Assembly: GCA_963691705.1 (NCBI GenBank)
Contig: OY829544.1
Span: 34,803,917-34,867,916, forward strand
DNA length: 64,000 nucleotides
Direction of reading: 5' to 3'
Origin: Viola odorata
Taxonomy: Eukaryota; Streptophyta; Magnoliopsida; Malpighiales; Violaceae
Positions 31,190 through 41,750 of the stretch are shown piece by piece; within the stretch, counting starts at the first letter, position 1; each line of letters opens with the position of its first letter. Below the pieces are notes generated by a model. The model worked only from the letters and a program-made list of their open reading frames with translations, did not search any database and had not been told where the DNA came from. The translations under genes and the position numbers were made by a program.

Positions 31190-32737
31190 AAATTGTTTCA
31201 GTCAGTAGCCATTTACTTTAAAAATAACACCTGTGTCCGGGTTCTGAATTTCAAGGGCTCCATGATCGAAAATCTCTTTGATTATGAAGGGTCCCGACCA
31301 CTTAGATTTCAGCTTTCCTGCAAAAAGGCAAAGACGAGAATTGTATAATAATACTTTCTGTCCAACAGTAAAAAATTTAGGAAGAAGCTGCTTATCATGA
31401 TGGGCCTTTGTCTTGCCCTTGTAGATCAAAGCATTTTCGTAGGCATCTTCCCTCAATTCTTCTAATTCCTGAATCTGGAGGCAGCGGTGCTGACCGGCAT
31501 GCCCAAGATGCACGTTAACCTTACGAATAACCTAGAAAGTCTTGTGTTCTATTTCGACTGGTAGGTGGCACAGTTTCCCATAAATAAGTATGTAGGGCGT
31601 CATCCCTATTGGGGTCTTGAATGCAGTTCGATAGGCCCAAAGAGCGTCATCGAGCTTCAAACTCCAATCCTTTCGGGATTGGTTGACCGTCTTCTCGAGT
31701 ATAGACTTAATCTCACGGTTAGAAACTTTAGCTTAACCATTTGTTTGGGGATGGTAGGTTGTAGAGACCTAATGATGGACCCCATATTTGTTTAGAAGAG
31801 AGGTCACTACACGGTTACAAAAGTGAGTACCACGATCACTTATGAGGGCACGAGGTGTACCGAATCTGTTGAAGATTTGAGTGCGTAGGAAATCCACTAG
31901 CACTTTAGAGTCATCCGTTCAAGTTGGCTTAGCTTCAATCCACTTAGAGACATAGTCAATGACAAGAAAAATGTAGATGTTGCTGAAAGAATTTGGGAAA
32001 GGTCCCATGAAGTCAATGCCCCAGATATCAAAAATTTCGCATGAAATTAAGTTGGTCAGGGGCATCTGGTTCCTTGCTCTAATATTTCCCGTGACTTGGC
32101 ATCGAGGGCATAAAGCACAAAAGAGGTAGCTATCCTTAAAGATAGATGGCCAGTAGAAACCAGCCTCTAAAACTTTTAGAGCGGTCTTCTTAGAAGCAAA
32201 ATGACCTCCTTCTGTTGAGGAATGATAGAATTTTAGGATCGAGGGCACTTCGTCCATAGTCACACAACGACAGATGATTTGGTCCGAACAATGCTTCCAT
32301 AAATATGGGTTGTCCCAGATGTAGTATTTGGATTGCTTCCTGATTCGGTTACGTTCAGAGGGAGAGGAATCGGCGGGGTAGGAGCCAATAGCACAAAAAT
32401 TGGCAATGTCAGAGAACCATGGAAATTGGACAGCCTGGGCAAGACATAGTTGTTCATCTGGAAAGGTCTCCCTAATAGGTATCAATGAATCATCTTCTTG
32501 GGTTGGGAGTCTACTCAAGTGGTCAGCTACCAAATTTTCTGAGCCTTTTTTGTCTTTGATCATGATATCAAATTCCTGAAGCAATAGAATCCATCGGATG
32601 AGGTGGGGTTTTGCATCCACTTTCCTGAGTAAACACTTGAGGGCTGAATGGTCTGAATAAATGATTGCTTTCGTGCCCAAGAGATACTGTCTAAACTTAT
32701 CCAGGGCGTAGATGATTTCTAGAAGTTCCCTTTCCAT
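31190..32737 (-). pseudogene. RNase H end and integrase of element B
   Basis: A 272-codon frame (32737-31919) starts inside RNase H (LEIIYALDKFRQYLLG, IYSDHSALKCLLRK, ENLVADHLSRLPTQEDD). It then gives the integrase zinc domain (HHSSTEGGHFASKK, CPRCQ) and the first core block DIWGIDFMGPFPNSF. The core goes on with GTPRALISD and a [10 protein letters not shown] motif near 31730, interrupted by stops, and ends in 31513-31202 with [20 protein letters not shown]. No chromodomain was seen. Confidence 0.85.
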
Positions 32738-32753
32738 GGTGGTGTAGTTTTTT

Positions 32754-35123
32754 CTAAGCGGGGTCTAGCAATTTGGAGGCATAATAGATGACGTAGGTTT
32801 CCTTATCTTTCTTTTGTCCCAGAACAGCTCCTAACGCTTGGTTGCTTGCGTTACACATGATCTCGAACGGGAGTGTCCAATCAGGGGCACGAATTATAGG
32901 CGTAGAGATAAGCTTGTTCTTGAGGGTATCGAAAGCAGCTTGGCAATACTCATCAAATTGGAAATCAACATCCTTTTGCAATAAACGGCACATAGGTTGG
33001 GCGATTTTTGAGAAATCTTTGATAAATCTCCGATATAAACCTGCGTGCCTAAGAAAAGAGCGCACATCATGGACGCTGATGGGATAGGGCAAGATCTCGA
33101 TTACTTTAATTTTTGCCTTGTCCACTTTTATACCTTTGCTGGAGATGATATGACCAAGTACGAGCCCTCGATCGACCATGAAATGACATTTTTTGAAATT
33201 CAATACTAGGTTGGTCTCGATGCACCTTTGTAGGCATTTTCTCAAATTAGACATGCATTCCAAAAAGGAGTTACCATAGACGGTGAAGTCGTCCATAAAG
33301 ACCTCGATGCCTTCTTCAACAAGTTCTGAAAAGATGCTCACCATGCAACGTTGAAACGTGGCGGGGGCATTACAGAGGCCGAAGGGCATACACCGGTAAG
33401 CAATAGTACCAAAGAGGCATGTGAAAGTGGTTTTTTCCTGGTCTTTGGGGGCAACAAGAATCTGATGGAACCCGGAGTATCCATCCAGATAACAATAGTG
33501 GGTCTTGCCCGCGAGACGTTCCAGCATCTGATCTATGAAGAGAAGAGGGAAATGATTTTTCCTGGTGGCCGCATTCAAACGGCGATAATCAATACAAACT
33601 TGCCACCCATTCTGAATTCTCATTGGAATGGTTTCACCATTTTGCCCAATGGTAATAGTGATACCGGTTTTCTTGGGCACGACTTGAACTGGGCTTACCC
33701 AGGGGCTATCTGAGATGGGATAGATGACACCTGCATCTAACAGCTTCAATACCTCCTTCTTCACTACTTCCATCATGGGCGGGTTCAGTCTGCTCTGAGG
33801 CTGACAGACTGTTTTACTGGTATCCTCTAGATGGATTCCATGAGTGCACAAAGATGGCAAAATGCCCTTGATATCGGCGATAGTCTATTCGATGGCTTGT
33901 TTTAATTCTTTTAATAAGGAAGTCAGCTTATCCTCTTGAGAACTATTGAGCTTGTTGGAGATGATAACTGGAAGAGAGTTATTGCCGCCTAGGTAAACAT
34001 ACTTCAGGTGAGAAGGCAGAGGCTTCAATTCGAGGGCAGGAGCTTGCTCGACTGACGGTGACAGCTTGATGTGATCGGAACAGACGGGGGATATGACTGG
34101 GGGGTCATATGGAACAATGACGCATTCCTCTAAGGCTGCTACAACGGAGTGCAACTCTAGGGGGGTGACAAGTGTCGAGGCCATGACATCCACTTCATGT
34201 GGTGTTAGACTCCTATCCATGGCATATTGCAAAGGATCGGTATAATTTAATTCAGCAATTTCATCAATAAAAGGGTCAATTAAATCAACATAATTGACAC
34301 TAGAAAATTCAGAAGGATAGCGCATGGATTCCAGCATGTTGAACTTAATGATCTCGCCATCGAATTCGAGGGAGATGGTGGCATCATGGACGTCTATCTT
34401 GGCTCGAGCGGTGGCTAAGAACGGTCGCCCTAGAAATTCACCCACTTGGACTAAGACATCTTCGATAACACCCTCGGGGTCGACAACTGAACTGTCTGCT
34501 AGTTGGATCGCGAGTCTGGTGGATTTCAGAGGTTCGAGGCCAAGACTGTTGTAGATTGTCAAGGGTATGACATTTATGCATGCTCCCAAATCGCACATGG
34601 CTTTACCAATGTCGATGGTGCCAATTTTGCATGGGATAATGAACATCCCTTGATCTTTGCACTTGGGAGGAATCTTCCGCTGTATGTGGGCAAAAACATT
34701 AATCCCCACGCTTATCTCGTTGACTTCGGCTAATTTGCACTTGTTTGTGCACAATTGTTTTAGGAATTTGGCATATCTAGGCACGTTCCTGACTGCCTGC
34801 AGAAGTGGGATGTTGACAATCACCTTGCTAAACATATCAAAGATCTTGCAATCCTCTGTTTCTTTCTTCGAATTGATTGACCTTTGAGGGAAAGGAGGCT
34901 CGAGGATCTTATGAATATACTCTTGGGTAAACTCAGGTGGGTTCGGATCGTTCTGTGGAGATCCCCTTGGGGAGCGGATTCGTTCCTCCATGACTTCTGA
35001 GGATCTGGGCACTTTCGGGCTTTTTGCCTTGGGTCGGAGTTCAGATTTTGGTGAATTTTCAATGTCGAGGGCAGGATGTGGCGGAGGATTCAAGGTCGTC
35101 CACTCCAAAGAGTTATAACACAA
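32754..35123 (-). pseudogene. Protease and reverse transcriptase of element B
   Basis: The 412-codon frame (35123-33885) has the protease motif MCDLGACINVIPLTIYNSLG. A TAG at 33885-33887 follows where element A has Trp (AIGWTIADIK). The 368-codon frame (33860-32754) holds the reverse transcriptase: WVSPVQVVPKKTGITI, WQVCIDYRRLNAATRKNHFP, CYLDGYSGFHQILVAP, MPFGLCNAPATFQRCM and catalytic FMDDF (DD at 33288-33293), then SVHDVRSFLRHAGLYRRFI and the start of RNase H (ASNQALGAVLGQKKDKETY). It ends with LLDPA and a TAG at 32754-32756, the same codon as in element A. Confidence 0.9.
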
Positions 35124-35317
35124 ACGTTATGCTTGGGATTGTTTTCTGTCTACCCCGAAAACCTGCCTTGGTTTTTTAACTCTTTCATTTCGTCCATCAT
35201 GATACTCATTTGTTTCTCAAGGTCATTGATCTTCTTTTGTTGTTCGGGGTTAGGATTTGGTGGGACTGTAAAGGTCTGGTCTTGAGGAGGTTGGCGCTGA
35301 TATTGATTGTATGTTGG

Positions 35318-36597
35318 TCAAGGCTTGAAATGTTGCATGTTGAGAGGCGGTGGGTGGTTACCATACGGATATTGTTGTGGTTGTCCATTAGATCCGGACG
35401 ACTGAGTGTTGTTAACCCATCCTAGGTTCAGCTGTCTCCACCCTTGGTTATAGTTTTGGTCATACGGAGCTTGATTGTAGTTGCCCATTGCATTAACTCG
35501 GACTCCCGCAACATTGACGACGATTTCATCTGGAATGAAGGGACATGCATCTGTGGGATTGTCCAAGAAATTACATATCTAGCATGCCTTGACTTGGGTA
35601 GACTGGGCTGCTGACATATTCTGGAGCATGCCTGAGATAGCAGTCAGTTGGTTTTGCATCGCTGCCACTTGGGCGCCTTGATCACCGTTGTTGCTACTTA
35701 CAGGGGTAACGTTCTTTGCCATGAGCTCAATGGTAGCTTTGGCAGCAGTTGGAGTGAGAGCACATATGGAACCGCCACTAGCGGCATTTAGCAAAGCCTT
35801 ATCATGTGCTCGCAATCCTTCGCAAAAATACTAGATGAGGGCATGCTCGGTTAGGTTGTGGGAATGGCATAACGCTTGCATCTTCTTAAAACATTCATAG
35901 TACTGATCAAGATTCTCCGTATCCTTTTGAAGAATAGAGACCAATTGCTTGCGAGTAACCATGGCCATCAATGTCGGATAATACTTATCCGTGAAGGCCT
36001 TTGACATCTCGGCCCAAGAATTAATGGATCTAGGAGGGAGATCGTAGAACTAGCCGAGGGCATCGTCCTTGAGGGACTACATAAATGCACGCAGCTTGGC
36101 TTGCTCTATACTGATATTGGTGGGCTTCATAGCTTCACAAATAGAATGTAATTGTTGAAGGTGTTGTGAGATTTTTTCTTGGCAATACCACGGAAAATTG
36201 GTAGATGATACATGACTACGGACTTGAGTGTCCAGTCATGATCAACAACGGGCCATTAAATGCAACTGCTTGGTATTTCAGGGGCAGCATTAAGATCTTC
36301 TATGGTCTGGTTGTTAGGGGCTTTGGGGGCTCGAGGAGGTGGTGGGGGTGGATCTTCCTTGTTGGGTATAACGGGGTTGACAAACTCTGCGTTGTCAAGG
36401 TCTGGATGAAAGAAAAGGAATCCTTCAAGAAAGAGACGGTCGAGATTATCCAGATCGGAAGGATTTCTGTCGAGGGCCGGATTAAGGATTCCTCTACGAT
36501 TAATAGGTGGTCTCCTGGCTTGCCTTCGAAGTTCTCTTTCCATCCTAGTAAGCTTAAGATAGAGTGGTAATAAGTTTGGAGCAGATCTCCTTGTCAT
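35318..36597 (-). pseudogene. gag of element B
   Basis: The ATG at 36595-36597 gives MTRRSAPNLLPLYLKLTRME, just inside the primer site; element A starts the same way (38437). The capsid part is broken by stops between 36250 and 35820. The nucleocapsid part reads ISGMLQNMSAAQSTQVKAC, a TAG, then ICNFLDNPTDACPF. The stop (35579-35581) falls inside the zinc knuckle where element A has Gln. A Gln/Asn/Tyr-rich tail follows to 35318. Confidence 0.8.
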
Positions 36598-36629
36598 ATA
36601 AATAAAAGAGAGAAATTAGTTTCGTTCAA

Positions 36630-36647
36630 TCCCCAGCAACGGCGCCA
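36630..36647 (-). other. Primer binding site of element B
   Basis: On the minus strand TGGCGCCGTTGCTGGGGA follows the LTR end after five bases. This is the primer site form typical of Athila-type elements, attributed to tRNA-Asp. Confidence 0.9.
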
Positions 36648-36652
36648 AAATT

Positions 36653-38230
36653 TGATTGTCACTCAAATATACTAATATTTTCTGATACCTAAATGCATGG
36701 TTTAAAATGCGTAAAGGGCAAGACAGGGTCGATCCATAGAGATTGAAGGATAAAAGGATCGCTAAAATATGTATGACAATGGATAAATACAGCCAAATGG
36801 AATAGTAACTTAAAAAGGGGGGTTTTGTCGACTGGTCTAAAAGATCAATCGTAGAGTTGGTTGCTAACAAGGTAATTAATTAAAAGCATAAATCAAGGGC
36901 ACGAAAGTAAATTATGATCAAGGGCAAGATAATAAAAGAAGACCGTAAATAAAGATATTAACTTAGAAGAGAAGGGATCTTAGTAAAGGGATGTTCGCAG
37001 GTTGCATGCAGGGTTAGTTAATCATCGGCACAAAGATACTCCAACTTCATGCCATAGACATGCTATAGGGGCCAAGTTTCCACTTAAACCCCCTACTTAC
37101 CTTCGTAAGAGGAGCTGCCCCCCGTTTCCACATATGAGGCAGCCTTGACGTTTCGTCGTCCCCCCAGGCACGCATGCGGGGAGGCAATACTCAAAACGCC
37201 CATGAAGCAAAGGTAAGACATATCTAGGGCGGGATACCTCTCAGCTTGTCAAACTCACGGTAACGCCCTAGTCGACAGTTTGCTCTAGATGGAAGACTCT
37301 ATCGTGATGACTCCACTAGGTGTCTACTACTCCTAACAGCCTCACGTTGACGTTATTGCTGTTAGGATGACAGAACTCACAAAGAAATACTAACAGTTGA
37401 TCAGGCCCTTCACATTTCTAAATGAGAATAACAAGAAAATGACAAACAATCAAATATGACAATGAAATTGTATTAAGCACGTTTAGGCCTCTTAACTAAT
37501 CCTTGCAACCCTTGAAACACCCTTTACTAAGAAGAAAGAAGCTTAGCTACTCATAATCAAATGCAAACAACAAGTATAAATAGCAAATGGCATAAACAAA
37601 CTAAAGAGATAAAAGGGGGAAATGTATTAGAATAAACCGGTGTGGAAATCAATGCTTTCTCCTCTTACAAGTTGGCGGCGCTGCCAATAATAGGAGAGAA
37701 CAATCCCTAAAATTAAGGTAAAAGTGTGTAGTAGTGTAATGTCAGCCTCCTTTGCAAAAACCCTAAAACTAAGCTTAAATAGCCTAACAACCCGCTAGGG
37801 GACAAAAGACAGCTAAAGGGAGGGAAAACAGCTAAGGGGAGAGTGACAGCACATGGCAGGACATGCTCCTTAGGGAGGAATATTCTGGAATCTTCTGGAA
37901 GCGCCTGATACCTTCTAGAAATGCATGGAATCCCGTGCGAATCTTCGGAGATTCCTCTCTTTGGCTTTCGATCTTGATCAGATGCGGACGCGTCGCGGGC
38001 ACTAGACTGCTCACCGGTCTGGTTAGCTTTGAGGGCACGAAGACGCTCTGATCTTCTAGGCCTTGATGCTTCGAACTCCAAGAAATACATCCAAAACTGC
38101 ATGCTTTCACTCATTTCCTCATTTTGGCATTGATCTGCAACAAAGATGAAAACAGAGGCAATTTAGCAGAATCATGCCCAAGAAAAGGCTAAAATAGAGG
38201 AAAAAATCATGCTCAAGACACATACTATCA
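36653..38230 (-). repeat. 5-prime LTR of element B (right)
   Basis: 1578 bases, from TGATTGTCACTC to GACACATACTATCA, matching 25391-26948. It is followed by GTCGT at 38231-38235. Confidence 0.95.
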
Positions 38231-38437
38231 GTCGTCAAGGTCTTGATGAAAGAAGGTAAAGTCTTCAAGAAAGAAGTCGACAAAATTATCCAGACCAGAG
38301 AGATTTCTGTCGAGGGAAGGATTAGGGACTTGTCTACGGTTAATAGTTGGTCCTTTAGCTTGCCTTCGAAGTCCTCTTTCTGTTCTAGTAAGCTCGTGAT
38401 CAAGTGGTAGTAGGTCTGGAGCAGATCTCCTGGTCAT
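38231..38437 (-). pseudogene. Element A segment 3: start of gag
   Basis: The ATG at 38435-38437 gives MTRRSAPDLLPLDHELTRTE and runs to TFFHQDLDD at the insertion point of element B. It is the same N-terminus as gag of element B. The continuation of the gene is at 25390. Confidence 0.88.
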
Positions 38438-38470
38438 ACAAAAAATAAACAAGATATCATTACTAATCAA

Positions 38471-38488
38471 TCCCCGGCAACGGTGCCA
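38471..38488 (-). other. Primer binding site of element A
   Basis: The minus strand reads TGGCACCGTTGCCGGGGA five bases after the LTR end. It differs from the primer site of element B at two positions and is of the same tRNA-Asp type. Confidence 0.88.
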
Positions 38489-38493
38489 AAATT

Positions 38494-40106
38494 TGACTCG
38501 TTGTCGAAATGGGTCAAAAATAATATTAAATCCTGAGGCCTAGATACACAAATTAATTTGCATACAATGGTAACAAGGTCGAACCACAGGGATTAAAAGA
38601 CGATAACTTGCCCTAGATGTATGACAAAGACAAATGCATCCAAAAAGTAACACAGGGGGGGTTTGTTGGTTAAACTGGTTAACCAAAAGAGATCGAGGGC
38701 AAGACAACTAACAAGGGCAGAAATAATAAAATTAACAGAAATAACAATCATAAACAAAATAAACAGGAGATTAAATGAGAAAAAATCAGTAAGGAGAAAT
38801 CTTAGCAAGGGGTTATCTTAGCTTGCGTCGAGGCCTAGTCAGTCATCGGCGCACAGATATTCTATTCTTGAGCTATAGACGTGTTATGGGGGCCAGGTAC
38901 GTTTAGCCCCCCTGCTTTCCTTCGTAAGAGAAGCTACCCCCCGTTTTCACATATGAGGCAGCCTTGACGTTGTGCCGTCTTCCCAGGCGCGAAGTGGGGA
39001 GGCAATACTCACAACGCCCATGAAGATGAGGAAAGACACGTCTAAGGCTAGATGCCTCTCAGTTTGTTAGGCTCGCGACACCGCCCTAATCGCTCACTTG
39101 CCCTAAATAGAACGGACCAAGCTAATGACAATCCATCTAGTGTCTACTCTATTCTAAGGCTTCGTGTTAGTTATAACCAAAGAAATGACAGAGATCTAAG
39201 AAGGTAAACTAGCAGGTGATCAAGCTCCTAATAAAACCAACTAGATCTCACAAATAAAACGACAAGCAAACAAATACAACAATAAGAATATTTAAAGAGC
39301 AATTTGGCCTCGTGACTACCCCTTTTGAAACCCCCAAAATACCCTTGCTAAGCGTATGAGCTTAGCCACTCATGCTAAGAAATGAGCAAATAAAAGCAGA
39401 TTTAAATAAAATAGGAAAGAAGAGAATACGATAAAAGAAAATAAAACTAAATAAATACCGGCCAGAGCTTAAATGCTCCGGTTTAATGAGTTGATGACAG
39501 CGTGATGGAGAAAATGGGGGAAGAACAAATCCCCAGGAGAGAAGTTGGTGGCTAACAACCTTAAAATAATTATAAAACTAAGAAAAGTGATGTAAAAGAT
39601 GTCTAAACCCTAAAAGTTAAGGGTTTATATAGCCTAACTACCCATAAAAGGACAAAGTCCAGCTGGAGGAAGGACAAAGTCCAGCTGGAGGAAGGACAAA
39701 GTCCAGCTGGAGGAAGGACAAAAACACAGAAGGCGCACGTCCTAGAGGGGAAATATTCCTTGATGGTGAAGGGAATCTTCATGGAATCCCGTGCGGATCT
39801 CCTGGTGCACGTCATTGGAGAAGGAACTTGCACATGTAGCAGCTAAGCGTAGGCATTGGGTAGCTCCTTGGACTGGATAAATCTCCAGCAAGGACTCAAT
39901 AACATAGTAGCAACTTGGCCTCGACGCTGGTCTTGACACTCTAGGATCTATAAGTGAAAATTCCACCAAAAGGAGGTTATTTCAGCATCTTTTCCTCTTA
40001 GAGCCTAGATCTGCAAAAAGAGCGAATTTAAAGGGAAATTAGCAGCATCATGCTCAAAATAAGGCTATAAATAAGAAGAAAAATATGCATAAAATACACA
40101 CTGTCA
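38494..40106 (-). repeat. 5-prime LTR of element A (right)
   Basis: 1613 bases, from TGACTCGTTGTCG to ACACACTGTCA. The layout resembles the LTR of element B but the sequence is diverged, so A and B belong to related families. It contains a 22-bp direct repeat (AGGACAAAGTCCAGCTGGAG core) three times at 39650-39715 and a minus-strand TATATAAA box at 39624-39631. The next five bases are ACTAT (40107-40111), the expected target duplication; its partner is not in the window because the left LTR is missing. Confidence 0.85.
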
Positions 40107-40112
40107 ACTATC

Positions 40113-40511
40113 CTACGCGACATGACACGTCAGATGCCACGTCGTATGTTTGTCATGCCACGCCGTCAATCTCAATCCGGACTGGGTAAACAGGCTTGGT
40201 AAACTGGCATTTGGTCCCTCATCCGGATCTCTGTCCAAAACAACACAATCATCATCATCTTCATCTTTCATTTGCTTCCATGGCTTTAACTTAGCCTTGG
40301 ACTTGTGTGGATTATACTCCCCCACCACCACAACCTCATCATCATCAGCAGCAGCAACAGCAGCATCATCAGAAATGGGTTGCTCGAACCCAGCTGGCCC
40401 AGACCATACCGATAGAGCCCATCCGACAGCGGCTGCTTCTCCCACGCAGCCATCATCGCCGCCCCAGCAGTCCCAACTCCGACAGCCACCATTGTGAACC
40501 ACCCATAACAA
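40113..40511 (-). pseudogene. Fragment resembling RPM1-interacting protein 13
   Basis: A 132-codon minus-strand frame contains DDDEVVVVGEYNPHKSKAK and DEDDDDCVVLDRDPDEGPN. From memory this pattern (acidic, VVVVGE then CVVLDxDPD) is that of RPM1-interacting protein 13-like plant proteins, which go on to a Cys/His-rich end. That end is absent: the frame stops at 40113, seven bases from the LTR of element A. The start is unclear, and the first ~45 residues look like translated non-coding DNA. CAT/CAG trinucleotide tracts in the region could inflate the resemblance. Confidence 0.4.
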
Positions 40512-41318
40512 TTAAACTCAAAATCAATTAAACCAAACCAACAATTAAACTCAAACCAGCAATTAAACTCAAAATCAATTAAACCAAACCAACCTCCTCA
40601 TCTCCTCCTCCGTTCCATCCTGCAGATTTATGCAACTTATGTAGTAAACCAACAGGCAAGCAAAGAAAAGAAAAGGGGAAGAAATACAGTGAAGGGATGA
40701 GAGTATTTACTCTACTCTCGTGTTTGCTTGGCTTCCGAGAATGGCGGTGATGGCTTGAGGCGGTGTGGTGCTCGGCAATTGCGGTTTGATGGTTGGCAAT
40801 TGGTTTTGACGATTGGTTTGGTGGTTGGCAATTAGGGTCGAGGCAAATTGATGGATGATTTGGGTCAAGGTTTTAGTGGCATGATTGATGGAAAGGCGAG
40901 TGGTGGAGATGATGGTGTGCCTGGCGATTGGTGGTGGCTCCATGAGTGGTGCTGATGGTTAGCGGTTGGCGGTTGTTATGTGACAGGCGGAGATGGTGGT
41001 TGGATGGGTGTGGTAGTGAAGGATTGACATTGAGAAGGAGATGGAACGATTCTACGGTGGGAGGTAGAAGATGAAGGAAGGGGAATGGGTTTGGGTAGCT
41101 GGGTTTTGGGTAGCTGCAAAATCAACATGCTACGTTCCATCATGGCTGCTACTCAAGCCAACATCAAGATACTTACCTTCTATTTTTAATTAGCCTTGAT
41201 TATCAGATGAGTAATTTTAACCATGCTGAGAATATGAGATTCTTGGTGCAAACTCTTGATGTTGTATATAGACAGGTTTTAGAACCCCTATGCTTAATAT
41301 ATTTTTGGTCGGCTGTAG
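40512..41318. other. Non-coding region with 3-prime part of an IF-2 intron
   Basis: A 38-base segment with AATTAAACTCAAAATCAATT is partly repeated near 40508-40590. A GGTTGGCAATT motif recurs near 40790-40830. No gene is supported. From about 41170 the AT-rich sequence ending in GGTCGGCTGTAG (41307-41318) fits the end of an intron before the IF-2 exon. Confidence 0.45.
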
Positions 41319-41750
41319 GTAATGCAGCACCGTGTGATCTGTCACCTTTTGAAGGATGTTGGCAAGTTCATTGTGGAGAAGGCCCCTGGTGTTTCCGAAA
41401 CCCAAGTGGCTAGGGAAGCTGAAGTGCTGTGTATTTTTGAGATAAAAGGGAGGAGCAGACCTGGAGAAGATGTGAAGATTGCTGGCTGCCTGGTGGTAGA
41501 TGGCCGCATTACCAAATCATCCATCCTCAGACTTTTGAGGAATGGGGAAGTTATGTTTGAAGGATCTTGCGCATCTCTGAAGCGGGAGAAGCAGGACGTT
41601 GAATTAGTAGCGAAGGGAAATGAATGTGGACTTGTGATATGTGATTGGCATGATTTCCAAGTAGGAGACGTTGTCTAGTGTTTGGAGCAAGTAATTAGGA
41701 AGCCAAAGTTAATCTCATCACAGAGTGGTTCCGTTCGAATCGAGTGCTGA
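41319..41750 (+). pseudogene. Last exon of a mitochondrial translation initiation factor IF-2 gene, with premature stop
   Basis: After an AG acceptor at 41317-41318 the frame reads VMQHRVICHLLKDVGKFIVE, then EAEVLCIFEIKG, IAGCLVVDGRITKSSILRLL, GEVMFEGSCASLKREKQDVE and KGNECGLVICDWHDFQVGDV. This is the C-terminal domain of bacterial-type IF-2, in the form of plant mitochondrial factors, which bring initiator tRNA to the ribosome. A TAG at 41676-41678 stands where Gln is expected (VGDVIQC). The frame continues for 23 codons to the usual end VRIEC and TGA (41748-41750). The GTPase exons are not in the window. Either this is a displaced gene end, or the upstream exons lie left of position 1 and the TE nest fills an intron. 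Confidence 0.8.

Larger units (their letters stand above)
25391..38230 (-). mobile_element. Element B: full-length Athila-like Ty3/gypsy retrotransposon
   Basis: This 12.84-kb element has LTRs at 25391-26948 and 36653-38230, a tRNA-Asp-type primer site next to the right LTR, and a GTCGT target duplication on both sides. Genes read right to left: gag, protease, reverse transcriptase, RNase H, integrase, Athila ORF, long 3-prime region. The long pol frames (412, 368 and 272 codons) are far better preserved than in element A, but stops at several Gln or Trp codons remain. LTRs differ by roughly 5-6% over the first ~390 bases by eye. It sits in the gag of element A. Confidence 0.95.

Noticed and set aside
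40150..40531. Plus-strand Ser/Pro/Gln-rich frames
   Set aside because: They come from CAT/CAG trinucleotide tracts; the minus strand fits a known protein pattern better.
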